Shown: positions 23,233 through 33,409 of the stretch, in pieces | Position numbering within the stretch: the first letter of the stretch is position 1 | How the letters are laid out: each line of letters begins with the position of its first letter | From: Valencia hispanica | Lineage: Eukaryota; Chordata; Actinopteri; Cyprinodontiformes; Valenciidae | Direction: 5' to 3' | DNA: 64,000 bases | Assembly: GCA_963556495.2 (NCBI GenBank) | Contig: OY747712.1 | Coordinates: forward strand, 16,031,235 to 16,095,234 | Position numbers and translations under genes: made by a program | The notes under the pieces: model-generated | Seen by the model: the letters and a program-made list of their open reading frames with translations, nothing else | Told to the model about the DNA's origin: nothing | Databases searched by the model: none

Positions 23233-23292
23233 CTGAATGAATGAATGAATGAATGAATGAATGAATGAATGAATGAATCAATCAATCAATCA
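23233..23292. repeat. (GAAT)n / (CAAT)n microsatellite
   Basis: About eleven GAAT units followed by three ATCA units. Open frames across it are artefacts of the repeat. Confidence 0.95.
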
Positions 23293-24106
23293 TTTGGAGT
23301 TGAAAGTCAAGCATCATCCTCCCATGTGTTTTCCATGACTCACTTCCACACTGACTCACGTCATCAATGGGTTGTGTAAACATTGCTAAGGCTGTTTAAG
23401 TATTCATGCTTATGGCAGGTACTCTGGATAAAACCGAATAAATTCCTATAATTCTTCTAAACTTTACTCACTTATCTGAGAATAAATGACAAAAGAAGTA
23501 GCTGCCAGTTCACTCCAACATCTCCTGCTGTGGCTGTAGATGTAAAGGCGAAATGAGAGCTCCCTTAAGCTGCTTGGAGACGACACACTACTGGCCGTCT
23601 GTGCAGACGACTCATCTCTGACAATAACAAGAGTCACTGTGAACTTTCAGTCTTTGTCTTACATGTCTGAAACAACTAATGTTATCTTCTAAATAGACTT
23701 TAGAGGCACAGATAGATTATAAACCACAGAAAATGGTTGGAAGCTTTGTCGACAGAAATGCTAAATTTGCAGAATACATATTATATATCAGCTCTGCCAG
23801 TTACATTTGTAATGTAAATCAGTTGCAGCGTTGATATGTTGTCTAGCACAGTTCCAAAGCAAGGTCATTTCAGAAACCATGCATGCTACACGTGTTTGAA
23901 CCAGCACAATACTTCTGGTGGTATATTACAGGAGATATTGATTTAATACAAACTAATTTTTACATAATATATAACAATAAGAACAGCTTTTAATATATAA
24001 TTTAACTGTATTTGAGTTACAGGGCAATTATTGGTACTTTGAAGTGAAGATTTGTAGAACTCTTGTGCTGTGACTAGAAACAGGGGGTGCATAGAGAAAA
24101 CATCCA
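23293..24106. other. Intronic sequence, nothing assigned
   Basis: No coding or repeat motif recognised. Confidence 0.4.
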
Positions 24107-24425
24107 ACCATCTATTTTCTGTACCTGTCCATCTATGCAGGGTTGCAGGGGCGCTGGAGCCTATCTCTAGCAGTCATGGGGTGAAAATGTTTTTAAAAAA
24201 GGGTACACCCATTACCAGTCCATCACAGAGACAAACAACCATGTATGCACACAGTCATACCTAAGGGAAATTTAGAGAAACCAATTCACCTAACAGTCAT
24301 GTTTTCTGACTTTGGGAGTACCCAGAGAGAACCAACGCATGCACAGAGAGAACATGCAAACTCCATGCAGAAAGACCCCAGGACAGGATTCAAACCCAGG
24401 ACCAAGGCAACAGTATACCAACCCA
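24107..24425 (-). repeat. DANA/MERMAID-type SINE copy
   Basis: On the - strand it contains the family blocks TGGGTTTGAATCCTGTCC, TGGAGTTTGCATGTTCTC, TGCATGCGTTGGTTC and GATGGACTGGTAAT, in the order seen in the 42208 copy. It looks nearly full length but diverged. Confidence 0.7.
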
Positions 24426-24749
24426 CCCTAGAAGCATTTCACAGCTAAAAGTGAGGAGTGGTGCAACCTTTTGTCAGACCAATGACAAGACCTGGTGGAT
24501 GGCTACAAGATGGCTACACTGTAGCTATTAGAGGGTAGGGTGTCCCAACTTTTCTTAGGTTTTAATAAAATTTTGTTGTTGATATCGTTGTTTGATTAAA
24601 AAAAAACCACATCGTTAGTTTTTTGTGTTTAGCTACAATTAAATCACTTTCTTTTCTAGCAATAAAAAGGAAATATGACATTTATACATGAACATTTCTC
24701 AATAAATAACTGAATCAGAATTTGCTTTTTTGCGGATACAAACAAGGAA

Positions 24750-25200
24750 TTAGAGTTTGGTTCCACAGCCTAGGGGAAAAAAAGCTGTTTCTATGGTGGC
24801 TAGTTTTTGCAAATATTGCTCTGTAGCGCCGACCTGAAGGTAAAAATCTAAACAGTTTGTGTACAGGATGTGTGGGGTCTGCAGAGATTTAGCCACCCTT
24901 TTTCTGACCTGCACACGGTCTAGGTGGAGGGCAGGTCAGCTCTGTTGATCCTCCCTGCAGACTTTTTTGAGGAAGGTGACAGGAGCCAGTGTGGGGTTTG
25001 TTCTCTGGAGGTCTATTGCCACTGTTTTGAGCAGGTCAAGAAATTCTGCTACTTCCTCTTGGGTAGCTTACCCTGCTTCAACCGCATGTGACACACATCT
25101 GCGTCTCTGTGCGTCCTCTCTCACCTCTCCCTCGTCTCCCTCGTCTGTGTCCTCTGCTTGTCTCAACTGACGCTGAATCGTCAGATAATATCTGGGTCCA
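24750..25200. repeat. Possible unclassified dispersed repeat
   Basis: A GC-richer island in AT-rich DNA (GGTTCCACAGCCTAGG, CGCCGACCTGAAGG, CTGCAGACTTTTTTGAGG) has a texture like degraded LINE or retroposon sequence. I recognise no motif. Confidence 0.25.
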
Positions 25201-25732
25201 TTTACAGAGGGGAAAAAATACAACAGACTCCACTATATTGTATTTATCCAAAATGACAAATTATCAAATAAATAGCCTCAAATATTTAAAATAAAATAAA
25301 ACAATATAGTTTGCTTGGTACATGAGCTTGGAGTCATTACAAATTCATGATTTGCTGTTAGCCATGAAATACAGCAAACATAAAAAACAGTTTTATTACT
25401 CAGCACATATTTAGATCAATTTTAGAACAGAATACAGATTAAGAGAACGGACCTGATCGCTGCATTGAAAGAAATACACAAAAATTGATTTACCAGCTCA
25501 AACCCGAACTGCATATTGCTTTTTTGTTGCGTAAGAAGATGATTTTCAGAAGACTGGTTGACTAATTTGCTCAGGTGAAAATGAATGGAACGATTGATCA
25601 TATTCGTCAAGCTCCCTTGTTCTGAGTGCATAGTTTTGTCTAAAATTGTTCTCCAGCTAATTCATTTGCTATTTTTTATATATTAAGTGAGTCTGCAACA
25701 GAAGTCTACATAAAACATGGTGCCTTATATGC

Positions 25733-25990
25733 AGTGGCGGTTCTAGACCAAATTTACCAGGGGGGGCCAGGTTGGGGCCAGTGTTTTTTTCATGGGGACA
25801 CAGAACAAATAAAAAAAAGGCAAAATATCACTATTCAATTTATAAAGTGCCAAAAACCCATATACGGTTCCAGAGTTGCAGGTTGCAGACCCCTGATCTT
25901 GCAGATGAAAACTGTGATCTCAATACGGCTGAAGCTAAAAGTCCATCAACTTATTTTTTTTAAGTAACTGATTAATTAAAACCGTGAAGG
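25733..25990 (+). mobile_element. hAT-like terminal fragment
   Basis: It begins CAGTGGCGGTTCTAGACC, a common hAT terminal inverted repeat in vertebrates, followed by CCAGGGGGGGCCAGG. No matching right terminus or transposase was found, so it is truncated or an internally deleted copy. Confidence 0.5.
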
Positions 25991-26155
25991 TAAAAAACTG
26001 AAATTGGTCCAAGGGACTGACAAGCTACGGTTTTTGTTCCATGTTTTGTTCCATGTTCCATTTTCATCATGTTCTGGGTTGGGGACAGTGGAGCAGGTCA
26101 GACTAGATGGGAGGATGTGTTAAAATGGCTCACTCAAAGTCCAGACCTACATCTA

Positions 26156-27742
26156 CAGGTCCTTCTCAAAAAATTTGCATATTGTGATAAAGTTCATTCT
26201 TTTCCATAATGTAATAATCAAAATTAAACTTTCATATATTTTAGATTCATTGCACACCAACTGAAATACTTCAAGTCTTTTATTGTTTTAAAACTGATGA
26301 TTTTGGCATACAGCTCATGAAAACCCAAAATTCCTATCTCAAAAAATTAGCATATTTCATCCGACCAATAAAAGAAAAGTGTTTTTAATAGAAAAAAGTC
26401 AACCTTCAAATAATTGTGTTCAGTTATGCACTCAATACTTGGTCGGGAATCCTTTTGCAGAAATGACTGCTTCAATGCGGCGTGGCATGGAGGCAATCAG
26501 CCTGTGGCACTGCTGAGGTGTTATGGAGGCCCAGGATGCTTCGATAGCGGCCTTAAGCTCATCTAGTGTTGGGTCTTGCGTCTCTCAACTTCCTCTTCAC
26601 AATATCCCACAGATTCTCTATGGGGTTCAGGCTCAGGAGAGTTGGCAGGCCAATTGAGCACAGTAATACCATGGTCAGTAAACCATTTACCAGTGGTTTT
26701 GGCACTGTGAGCAGGTGCCAGGTCGTGCTGAAAAATGAAATCTTCATCTCCATAAAGCTTTTCAGCAGATGGAAGCAGGAAGTGCTCCAAAATCTCCTGA
26801 TAGCTAGCTGCATTGACCCTGCCCTTGATAAAACACAGTGGACCAACACCAGCAGCTGACATGACACCCCAGACCATCACTGACTGTGGGTACTTGACAC
26901 TGGACTTCAGGCATTTTGGCATTTCCTTCTCCCCAGTCTTCCTCCAGACTCTGGCACCTTGATTTCCGAATGACATGCAAGTACTTTGGACCACTGAGCA
27001 ACAGTCCAGTGCTGCTTCTCTGTAGCCCAGGTCAGGTGCTTCTGCCGCTGTTTCTGGTTCAAAAGTGGCTTGACCTGGGGAATGCGGCACCTGTAGCCCA
27101 TTTCCTGCACACTCCTGTGCACGGTGGCTCTGGATGTTTCTACTCCAGACTCTGTCCACTGCTTCCGCAGGTCCCCCAAGGTCTGGAATCGGTCCTTCTC
27201 CACAATCTTCCTCAGGGTCCGGTCACCTCTTCTCGTTGTGCAGAGTTTTCTGCCACACTTTTTCCTTCCCAAAGACTTCCCACTGAGGTGCCTTGATACA
27301 GCACTCTGGGAACAGCCTATTCGTTCAGAAATGTCTTTCTGTGTCTTACCCTCTTGCTTGAGGGTGTCAATGATGGCCTTCTGGGCAGCAGTCAGGTCGG
27401 CAGTCTTACACATGATTGCGGTTTTGAGTAATGAACCAGGCTGGGAGTTTTTAAAAGCCTCAGGAATCTTTTGCAGGTGTTTAGAGTTAATTAGTTGATT
27501 CAGATGATTAGGTTAATAGCTCGTTTAGAGAACCTTTTCATGATATGCAAATTTTTTGAGATAGGAATTTTGGGTTTTCATGAGCTGTATGCCAAAATCA
27601 TCAGTTTTAAAACAATAAAAGACCTGAAATATTTCAGTTGGTGTGCAATGAATCTAAAAGATATGAAAGTTTAATTGTTATCATTACATTATGGAAAAGA
27701 ATTAACTTTATCACAATATGCTAATTTTTTGAGAAGGACCTG
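26156..27742 (-). mobile_element. Near-complete Tc1-like transposon (IR/DR type)
   Basis: The terminal repeats begin CAGGTCCTTCTCAAAAAATT at both ends, with TA duplications at 26154-26155 and 27743-27744. Each inverted repeat is about 210 bp and carries an inner AAAAAATTAGCATAT-like direct repeat, the IR/DR arrangement of Tc1 elements. The two arms differ at only a few positions, so this is the best preserved DNA transposon here. A single transposase gene on the - strand occupies the interior. Confidence 0.93.
26456..27413 (-). pseudogene. Tc1 transposase, frameshifted and lacking the first catalytic Asp
   Basis: A cut-and-paste DDE transposase. The 168-codon frame from ATG 27413 gives the N-terminal HTH pair (KTQKDISERIGCSQSAVSRH) and KKCGRKLCTTRRGDRTLRKI. 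Near 26985 a small deletion removes the usual SDESKF segment with the first catalytic Asp and shifts the frame. The second frame (to about 26640) has FGNQGARVWRKTGE, VMVWGVMSAAGVGPL and FIFQHDLAPAHSA with the second Asp. Another shift near 26640 leads to LNPIENLWDIVKRKLRDARP. Family length is about 340 residues; this copy spans that length but cannot make a working enzyme. Confidence 0.9.
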
Positions 27743-28040
27743 TAGTTGAAACCTGCTGATGTTCACAAGTGTTATCCAGCCAATTTGAATAAGCTTTAGC
27801 CTTTTTAGATAAAGGTGGTAATAATTTCTTAAAATGGTCAAAGCTGGTAGAGACAGATCCCAAAAGAATTGTGACTGTAATTTTCAGACTGAAGGCCATT
27901 TCATAATTTTACTTTCACCACACAGTTATGCACTACTTTATGTTGGTCAAAAAAACAAGAGAAATACATTTAGGTTTCTAGTTGTAACACAACAAAATGT
28001 GAAGAAGTTCAACAGATATAAATACTTTTAGAAGGCACTG

Positions 28041-30779
28041 TAATCATTCACATTTTTTACCTCAAGCCAGTTTGAGGGTCTATATGATGACCTGTGTGTT
28101 TATCTCATGCTGCTGAAATGTCAAACGGGTCAAAGGTTAAATGCGGAACTGTCATTGGCCCTCTTTGATCTCTGCACCCTTCCTCCTCGCTGGGAGATTC
28201 ACTCATCCATGTATTTGTTTGGAGACAGGGAACAGTTGGAGCGTTTAACTTGCCGTCACCTCAGTGCCCTTGACTCTGTTGTGAACTGGCCCTGCCCAGC
28301 ACATCATCACCGCACCACTGCGTACCAAGACACCGAGATGACATGCAACATGTCCCCTTACTCCAGGACGAGGTGTGGGGGGGGAGTCATCATTTATTCT
28401 TTCACTTGCTGCCACCTTCTTTGTCTTTTGGCTTTTTAATTTCCCACTCTCTTGTTTTCTGTCAGCTGATGATGCATAATATCCAAGTCTTGTTTCAATA
28501 CGTCGAGGTTCACTACTCTATATGAGGTGAGCAGTTGACAGATAGAGATATGCAGACATTTCTTTTCTGGGATCTATGACAGGTTAATGCTTCGAAGGTT
28601 GTAAATACAAAGAAAGATGAATTATGCATGGCGATATAAAAAAAAGTGATGGGCTTTGGAATATATAGCCTTTAAGGAAAGATTAAAATTTGAATGCATG
28701 TTTCCTGACTGAGATTCAGTATGTGCTTCTATTTATTTTTATGGCAAGTTTTAAGTAATGCTTTTTTGGTCTATTTAAGGGTGTATCTTTCTCAGCTTAA
28801 AATATTTTAATTGTTCCTTTTTGGCTCTAAGCTGTTAAAGTTACCTTTAACTACAACACCAGAGCTCATATATGACATGCATTCTGCATTTTTAGCCTTT
28901 TTGTCAGCAATATTTCCAATCCTTTTCTCTGGTTTATATTCTATCTGTGCCTCTTAAGTCTATTTAGAAGGTGCTTGCATTAGTTGTTGTAAACATGTTG
29001 TACACAGACCGATAGTTCACACTGACTCATTTTATTGCCAGAGATGAGTTGTCCAATGACCATGCTTCCTAGCCATTTTTATGAGGGGATAAAATGGGAT
29101 TTATTTTGCAAGTAAAATATATATCAGAGGACATAATGATACATTATAATAATAAAAAGGGAAAACTAGTTGCTCTGACAACATGAAAATACATGGAAAA
29201 GAATTGTCATTGGGTGTAAACCATGTCAACATTTCATTGTGTTTACCGCAAAACTAAACAAGTCCAAGTTAAATTTGAAAAGGTCAAAAATCTGGAGTGA
29301 TTTGTAATGTTTTTTTTAATATTTTTCTTTACTTACACACTAAGTCAAAGGGGCAAGACGTGACAGAGAGAAATAGTAGCAAGATGACAGGCAACTGTTG
29401 CGACCCACCTACCCTTAGGAAACCCAACCATCATGCTGTCAGGCCATATTGATCTCTGGGAAAGAGTGAAAGAGGCTACGCTTTAGAAGGAAGAGAAGTC
29501 AGAGAGGTTGGGATGAAAACACAGCAAAGGAAGAATGTTCGTTACCAAAAGGGGTGATGGTGTGATTTTATCATTCTCAGTGAATGGGTGACATTTCAGC
29601 AATGCTTTATTCCTCACTTTGGCATTTCAAATTAATAAAAAGACTCTAATAACTATGCAGATTGAAAAGATGGAGGACGAGTTGACACACTGTGAGCTGG
29701 CGCCTTGACGAACAATGCAGCAATTTCATTCTCATGCTCTCTTTTTCTTTCTTTCACTCTCTCAATTTCATCCCAGTTTCAATCAATTTATTTGAGATGA
29801 CCCTTGCATCTCAAATGGCTCAGAACTGAGCGGGTGTCCTCTGATTTTCTTCTGAATGACAATTCGCTATGATTCAGTGAAACATTTCTGTGTGATTCGA
29901 AGGTGCTTAAATGAAACTAACAAGTCCAAATCGATATTGCATTGATTTACAGGTCGCTCTTTAGTGCGTTGTTAGATTGAATGCATACTGGGATAACGGA
30001 TGAATTATGCTTTGATTTTAATTTAGTTTTAAACTATGGGGCCAAATCGTAATAAAACTGAGAAAATCAATCAAAAACTCGGCTTGGTGCAAACATCTGA
30101 GTAATCAAGTACAAAGATTTTTGCAATGAATGCAGTCCGAAAAAAAGGGATTATGTATTTCTGGAAACCAAAATTACATGTCATATGTAAATTCTTTAGT
30201 TACCACCTTACTGTTTCTTGTGTACATAAGTGAATGTGTTTGAGGACCATAAAATAGTGATGCTCCTCGCATAAACTTAATTTCCTGTAGTGACTTCCTT
30301 AGGATGCTGCTTAATAGCTCTTAAATGTGAGAATCTAAAACACATTTTATCTAGGTTCTAGATACTAAAAGAAACCACATATACTAAAAGAAACCACATT
30401 TTGTGATTCTGTCATGTCTATGAAGTATATGTTTTGTTTATGATATTTTGTTTATCTAAACCCTGCTGACATTGCAAATTAATCCAGCTGTTGTACTCCT
30501 TCTGGCTATCTTAACTGCAGGATGCCATTATGCTCCAGCCTTCCCATTTTTGACCTTAGGTGATGTTCAGCTAATTCTGAATTGATGTCATATTTCCTTC
30601 TTTTCATCATTTTTGTCTTAATTATCGTCTATGGCTAAAATGAAACATTAAAAGCAGGTGCATGGTGGTGAGATAAGGCCTTCAAAGTACAGAAACACAA
30701 CAATGTGTGGGAATATTTTCCAGGCAAATAAGACATAGGTCAGTAAACTTCGTTAGTGAGCAGACTTATCAAAGGTTTC
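28041..30779. other. Longest unique-looking intron segment, no gene
   Basis: No repeat family is evident. The + frame 28107-28439 (110 codons) has no recognised domain. About 29640-30030 has balanced composition and no repeat hallmarks, and could include conserved non-coding sequence. Confidence 0.4.
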
Positions 30780-31095
30780 TTAAATTTCGATTTTGTTGTC
30801 AAATGCTTGGAAAGAAAAAAAGTTGACGCTGTGCGAATTGACAGCAAAGTTACGATTTTTCAACTTCAGCGGTAGACGCAAAAATGCGCGTCATGCCCGA
30901 ATGCACAAAATGCACCACATAAAATGACGCGTGTATTTTCTGACACGTGTCAAACGTTTCATTTGCGTGAATTTGATTCGCGAATGAGGCAGAAATGCAT
31001 TTTCGAGATGCAGAAAGCCTGACGCGCATCAGCACGCTTTTGCATTGACTTTACGTGTAAACCTGACACCCTTGATGCTTCAAACACGTTCAGTG
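30780..31095. mobile_element. CpG-rich DNA-transposon-like repeat
   Basis: Unlike its AT-rich surroundings it has many CG and GCG words (GACGCGTGTATTTTC, GATTCGCGAATGAGGC, CTGACGCGCATC) and ends CAGTGTGAACCC. I recall similar fish non-autonomous DNA repeats, but the superfamily is not certain and the left terminus is not clear. Confidence 0.4.
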
Positions 31096-31307
31096 TGAAC
31101 CCACTGTTAGACAATTATTATTGTGGGGTTTTTTCTATAAAATAAAATTAAAAAGACAATTATTTTGTGATGCACATCTTATGTCACCAACCCCCTTTCA
31201 TCATAGCGTTATGTGATAATGCTAACCAAAGATATTTCTGTCTTGGTTCAAGTTTCCGTTAAAGCACTAGCTTACTTGATACATTTTTAATAGCATTTTG
31301 GTTAGGG

Positions 31308-31541
31308 GCCTGCACAACAACACAGTTGGTAGCACTGTTGCCTTGCAACAAGAAGGTTGTGGCTTTAAATTCAACCCTGGGGTCTTTCTGCAGGGAGTTT
31401 GTATGTGCTCTCCTGGGTATTATAGCTTCCTTTCATAATCCAAAAACATGACCAGTGGGTTAATTTATTACTCTAAAGTTCCCTTAGGTATGCATGTGCA
31501 TCGATTGTTACATGTCTTTGTGTTAATGGAGTGGTGACCTG
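31308..31541 (+). repeat. DANA/MERMAID-type SINE, left part (split by the retrovirus)
   Basis: Blocks TTGGTAGCACTGTTGCCTTG, CAAGAAGGTT, GGAGTTTGTATGTGCTCTCC and GGTGACCTG match the family. The copy stops at the retroviral LTR and its remainder continues at 42024, so the SINE predates the retrovirus. Confidence 0.75.
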
Positions 31542-32094
31542 TGTCGGCTTCGTACCATAATGTGCTCTGCAACTCACTTTCTACTCAGAGAGGTGGGGGC
31601 GCCGAACTCCAAAACCCCGGCGGGAACTGTTTCAAAATAAGACCCAGAACTGAGAGACAGAGAGTAAAACAACACACACAAACAGATATCTGTTTCACAA
31701 AGGACGCACGTGCAGATGGGAGCCAGAAAAGATCTGACTCGCTTCTCTACAAGGGTGTACCATTTTTATTAAAGAAGAACAAAGAAAATATCACATGACT
31801 CCTCTCTCCTCCTTCTACATCTTGACAGGTCATACATTTTCTCCAGGTCTCCTGACCTGGTTTTATAGCCGTACCATGAACTAGAGTTATAACCGATCCT
31901 CCCTGCTTTCAGTTCATATCTTTACCCAAGAGTTTATTTACTTAAAACCTTACCCCCATAAAATACTGGTAAAGAGTCATGTTTTACTACCCTGAATAAT
32001 ATAAACAGGCCTATTTACTTCTAAACGCTTAAAGATATAGTTAAAACATATGTACTGCATAATAAAAATAGCCCCCAAAAAATAGAATACAATA
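31542..32094 (-). repeat. 3' LTR of the endogenous retrovirus
   Basis: Its sequence is the same as 41468-42023 except for about three substitutions and a short A-run length difference; one substitution is in the terminal dinucleotide (TA instead of CA on the + strand). On the - strand it has a TATA box (CTATAAAACC, 31861-31868) and an AATAAA signal (31765-31770) about 95 nt downstream, defining likely U3/R. Confidence 0.93.
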
Positions 32095-32096
32095 AA

Positions 32097-32107
32097 TCCC
32101 TCTTTCA
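32097..32107 (-). promoter_or_regulatory. Polypurine tract
   Basis: On the - strand GAAAGAGGGA lies immediately upstream of the 3' LTR, the position where plus-strand DNA synthesis is primed in retroviruses. Confidence 0.7.
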
Positions 32108-32115
32108 ATCTATTT

Positions 32116-32538
32116 TCAAATAGATTGATCACTCCTCTGTACTTCTCCTTCAGGCTCCATGTGAGGGAGTAACAGATATTGACCTTGCATATTATCACCA
32201 ACAGCTTTTTCAATACACTTTGTGAGCAATGAACGTATACAAGGAATACAGCAACATCCACATAACACCATAGTTGACACAAATACTGCTAAAGAAACCA
32301 TTATAGACATTGCCAGAGTCTTCCATTTACCAAACATATTATTTAACAAATCGTCCCACAGTGAGGTATCTACACCTGATTGTTCTTTTAGCCTATTTGA
32401 AAGTATTCTGAGTCCTTCTACTGCCCTAGTTAATTTACCGTCTGCATTAGTATTATTAGCTAATTTTTGTACATTATAGTGTATATAGTTTATTCTATCC
32501 AAAAAAAGAAGGGTGTCTGTTTTTTTCTTTATCTTCAC
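32116..32538 (-). pseudogene. Env transmembrane-subunit C-terminus (remnant)
   Basis: This 140-codon frame contains an amphipathic stretch (KLTRAVEGLRILSNRLKEQS), WDDLLNNMFGKWK before the membrane, and a strongly hydrophobic segment of about 25 residues. A CGCCCIPC cluster and a cytoplasmic tail of about 40 residues follow. This matches the end of the TM subunit in fish class I retroviruses. The receptor-binding subunit, cleavage site, fusion peptide and most of the TM ectodomain are not found upstream. The first Met is probably not a natural start. Confidence 0.75.
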
Positions 32539-33409
32539 CTTTAAGCAATATTTTTTTTTATTATTATTGTTTTTTATGTTTTAACCTAATTCTCAATATT
32601 CTTTTAGTAAAAAGCAAACTCTAGCAATTGTCACCAACCCCAAAAGCATCCTACAAAAACCACATCATAATGAAAAAAGAATAAGTAAAACAAAAATTAG
32701 TAGTGAGTCAACCTGATTATACTTTAAACACCCCTTAAAATATTTTAGCTTATTACTAAAAAGTTTTATGAAACCGTAAAAACTGAATATTAAGAAAAAA
32801 TCCTACAAATTAACTACTTAAAAATTCTTTGACACCCTCTTAGGCAGTGTCTAACAATCTGCACCTGTTAATAAAAATTGGTTAAACAACCTGTAAAATA
32901 CAAGAAAAATGATTAATAAGTGTTCAGTCTTTATTATTTTGTTCTCTAGTCTTCGCTCTTGTTTATTTCTCTGGCAGCAGGCGGCTACCAGAGTGATGAA
33001 ATGATTCAGTACAGTGGACTCTTTATTTTTCCCAATGTTACTGTCTTTTATGCAGATCGCCCTCACTGAAATGACAGTTACTTCATTAACTGAACATTTC
33101 CCCCAATAAACACAAATGCACAGACAGGCCCCGCCTCCAATAGCTTCCCCCACCGATTGTGAGGTGGTCAAAACCTGCTGTGAAATGTGTTTGATTTCTT
33201 GCGATCTTTTCTCTTCGGTATAATCCCTCTTCGAGAAAAGCAAGTCCAAATTGCTTATCTCGCCCAATTTTTGCACATATAGATTACACTGGATGATTCC
33301 AGCAACTCCAACCAATCTTCCGGGTGGGCCAGGCCCCGCCTCCTGGCTTCGGCAGTCAACACCGCCTAGTCAGAACCGACACCACCCACTGCAAAGAGAT
33401 TCTCCCAGG
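32539..33409 (-). other. Region between pol and the env remnant
   Basis: A full env would need about 1.8 kb here, but only about 0.9 kb is present and it is AT-rich with many stops in 32540-32850. A 154-codon - strand frame (32851-33315) has cysteine-rich and hydrophobic segments but no env motif I can name. An internal env deletion or replacement is the simplest reading. Confidence 0.5.

Larger units (their letters stand above)
26080..28040 (+). mobile_element. Older Tc1/mariner element split by a younger Tc1
   Basis: At 26118-26153 the + strand reads as the transposase segment LKWLTQSPDL, just before the second catalytic region. The same element resumes at 27745 (GCTGATGTTCACAAGTG, GTCAAAGCTGGTAGAGACAG) and ends with a terminal repeat at about 27935-28040 (ATACTTTTAGAAGGCACTG then TA). 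The younger Tc1 sits exactly between. The 5' half is missing. Its 3' end matches the family of the 13925-15710 fossil. Confidence 0.75.

Noticed and set aside
28107..28439. 110-codon + ORF in the repeat-free region
   Set aside because: Open but without a recognised domain, signal peptide or convincing splice sites; treated as chance until conservation is tested.
31541..31798. 85-codon + ORF repeated at 41470-41724
   Set aside because: It is the plus strand of the retroviral LTR, duplicated because the LTR is duplicated, and opposite to gag-pol.
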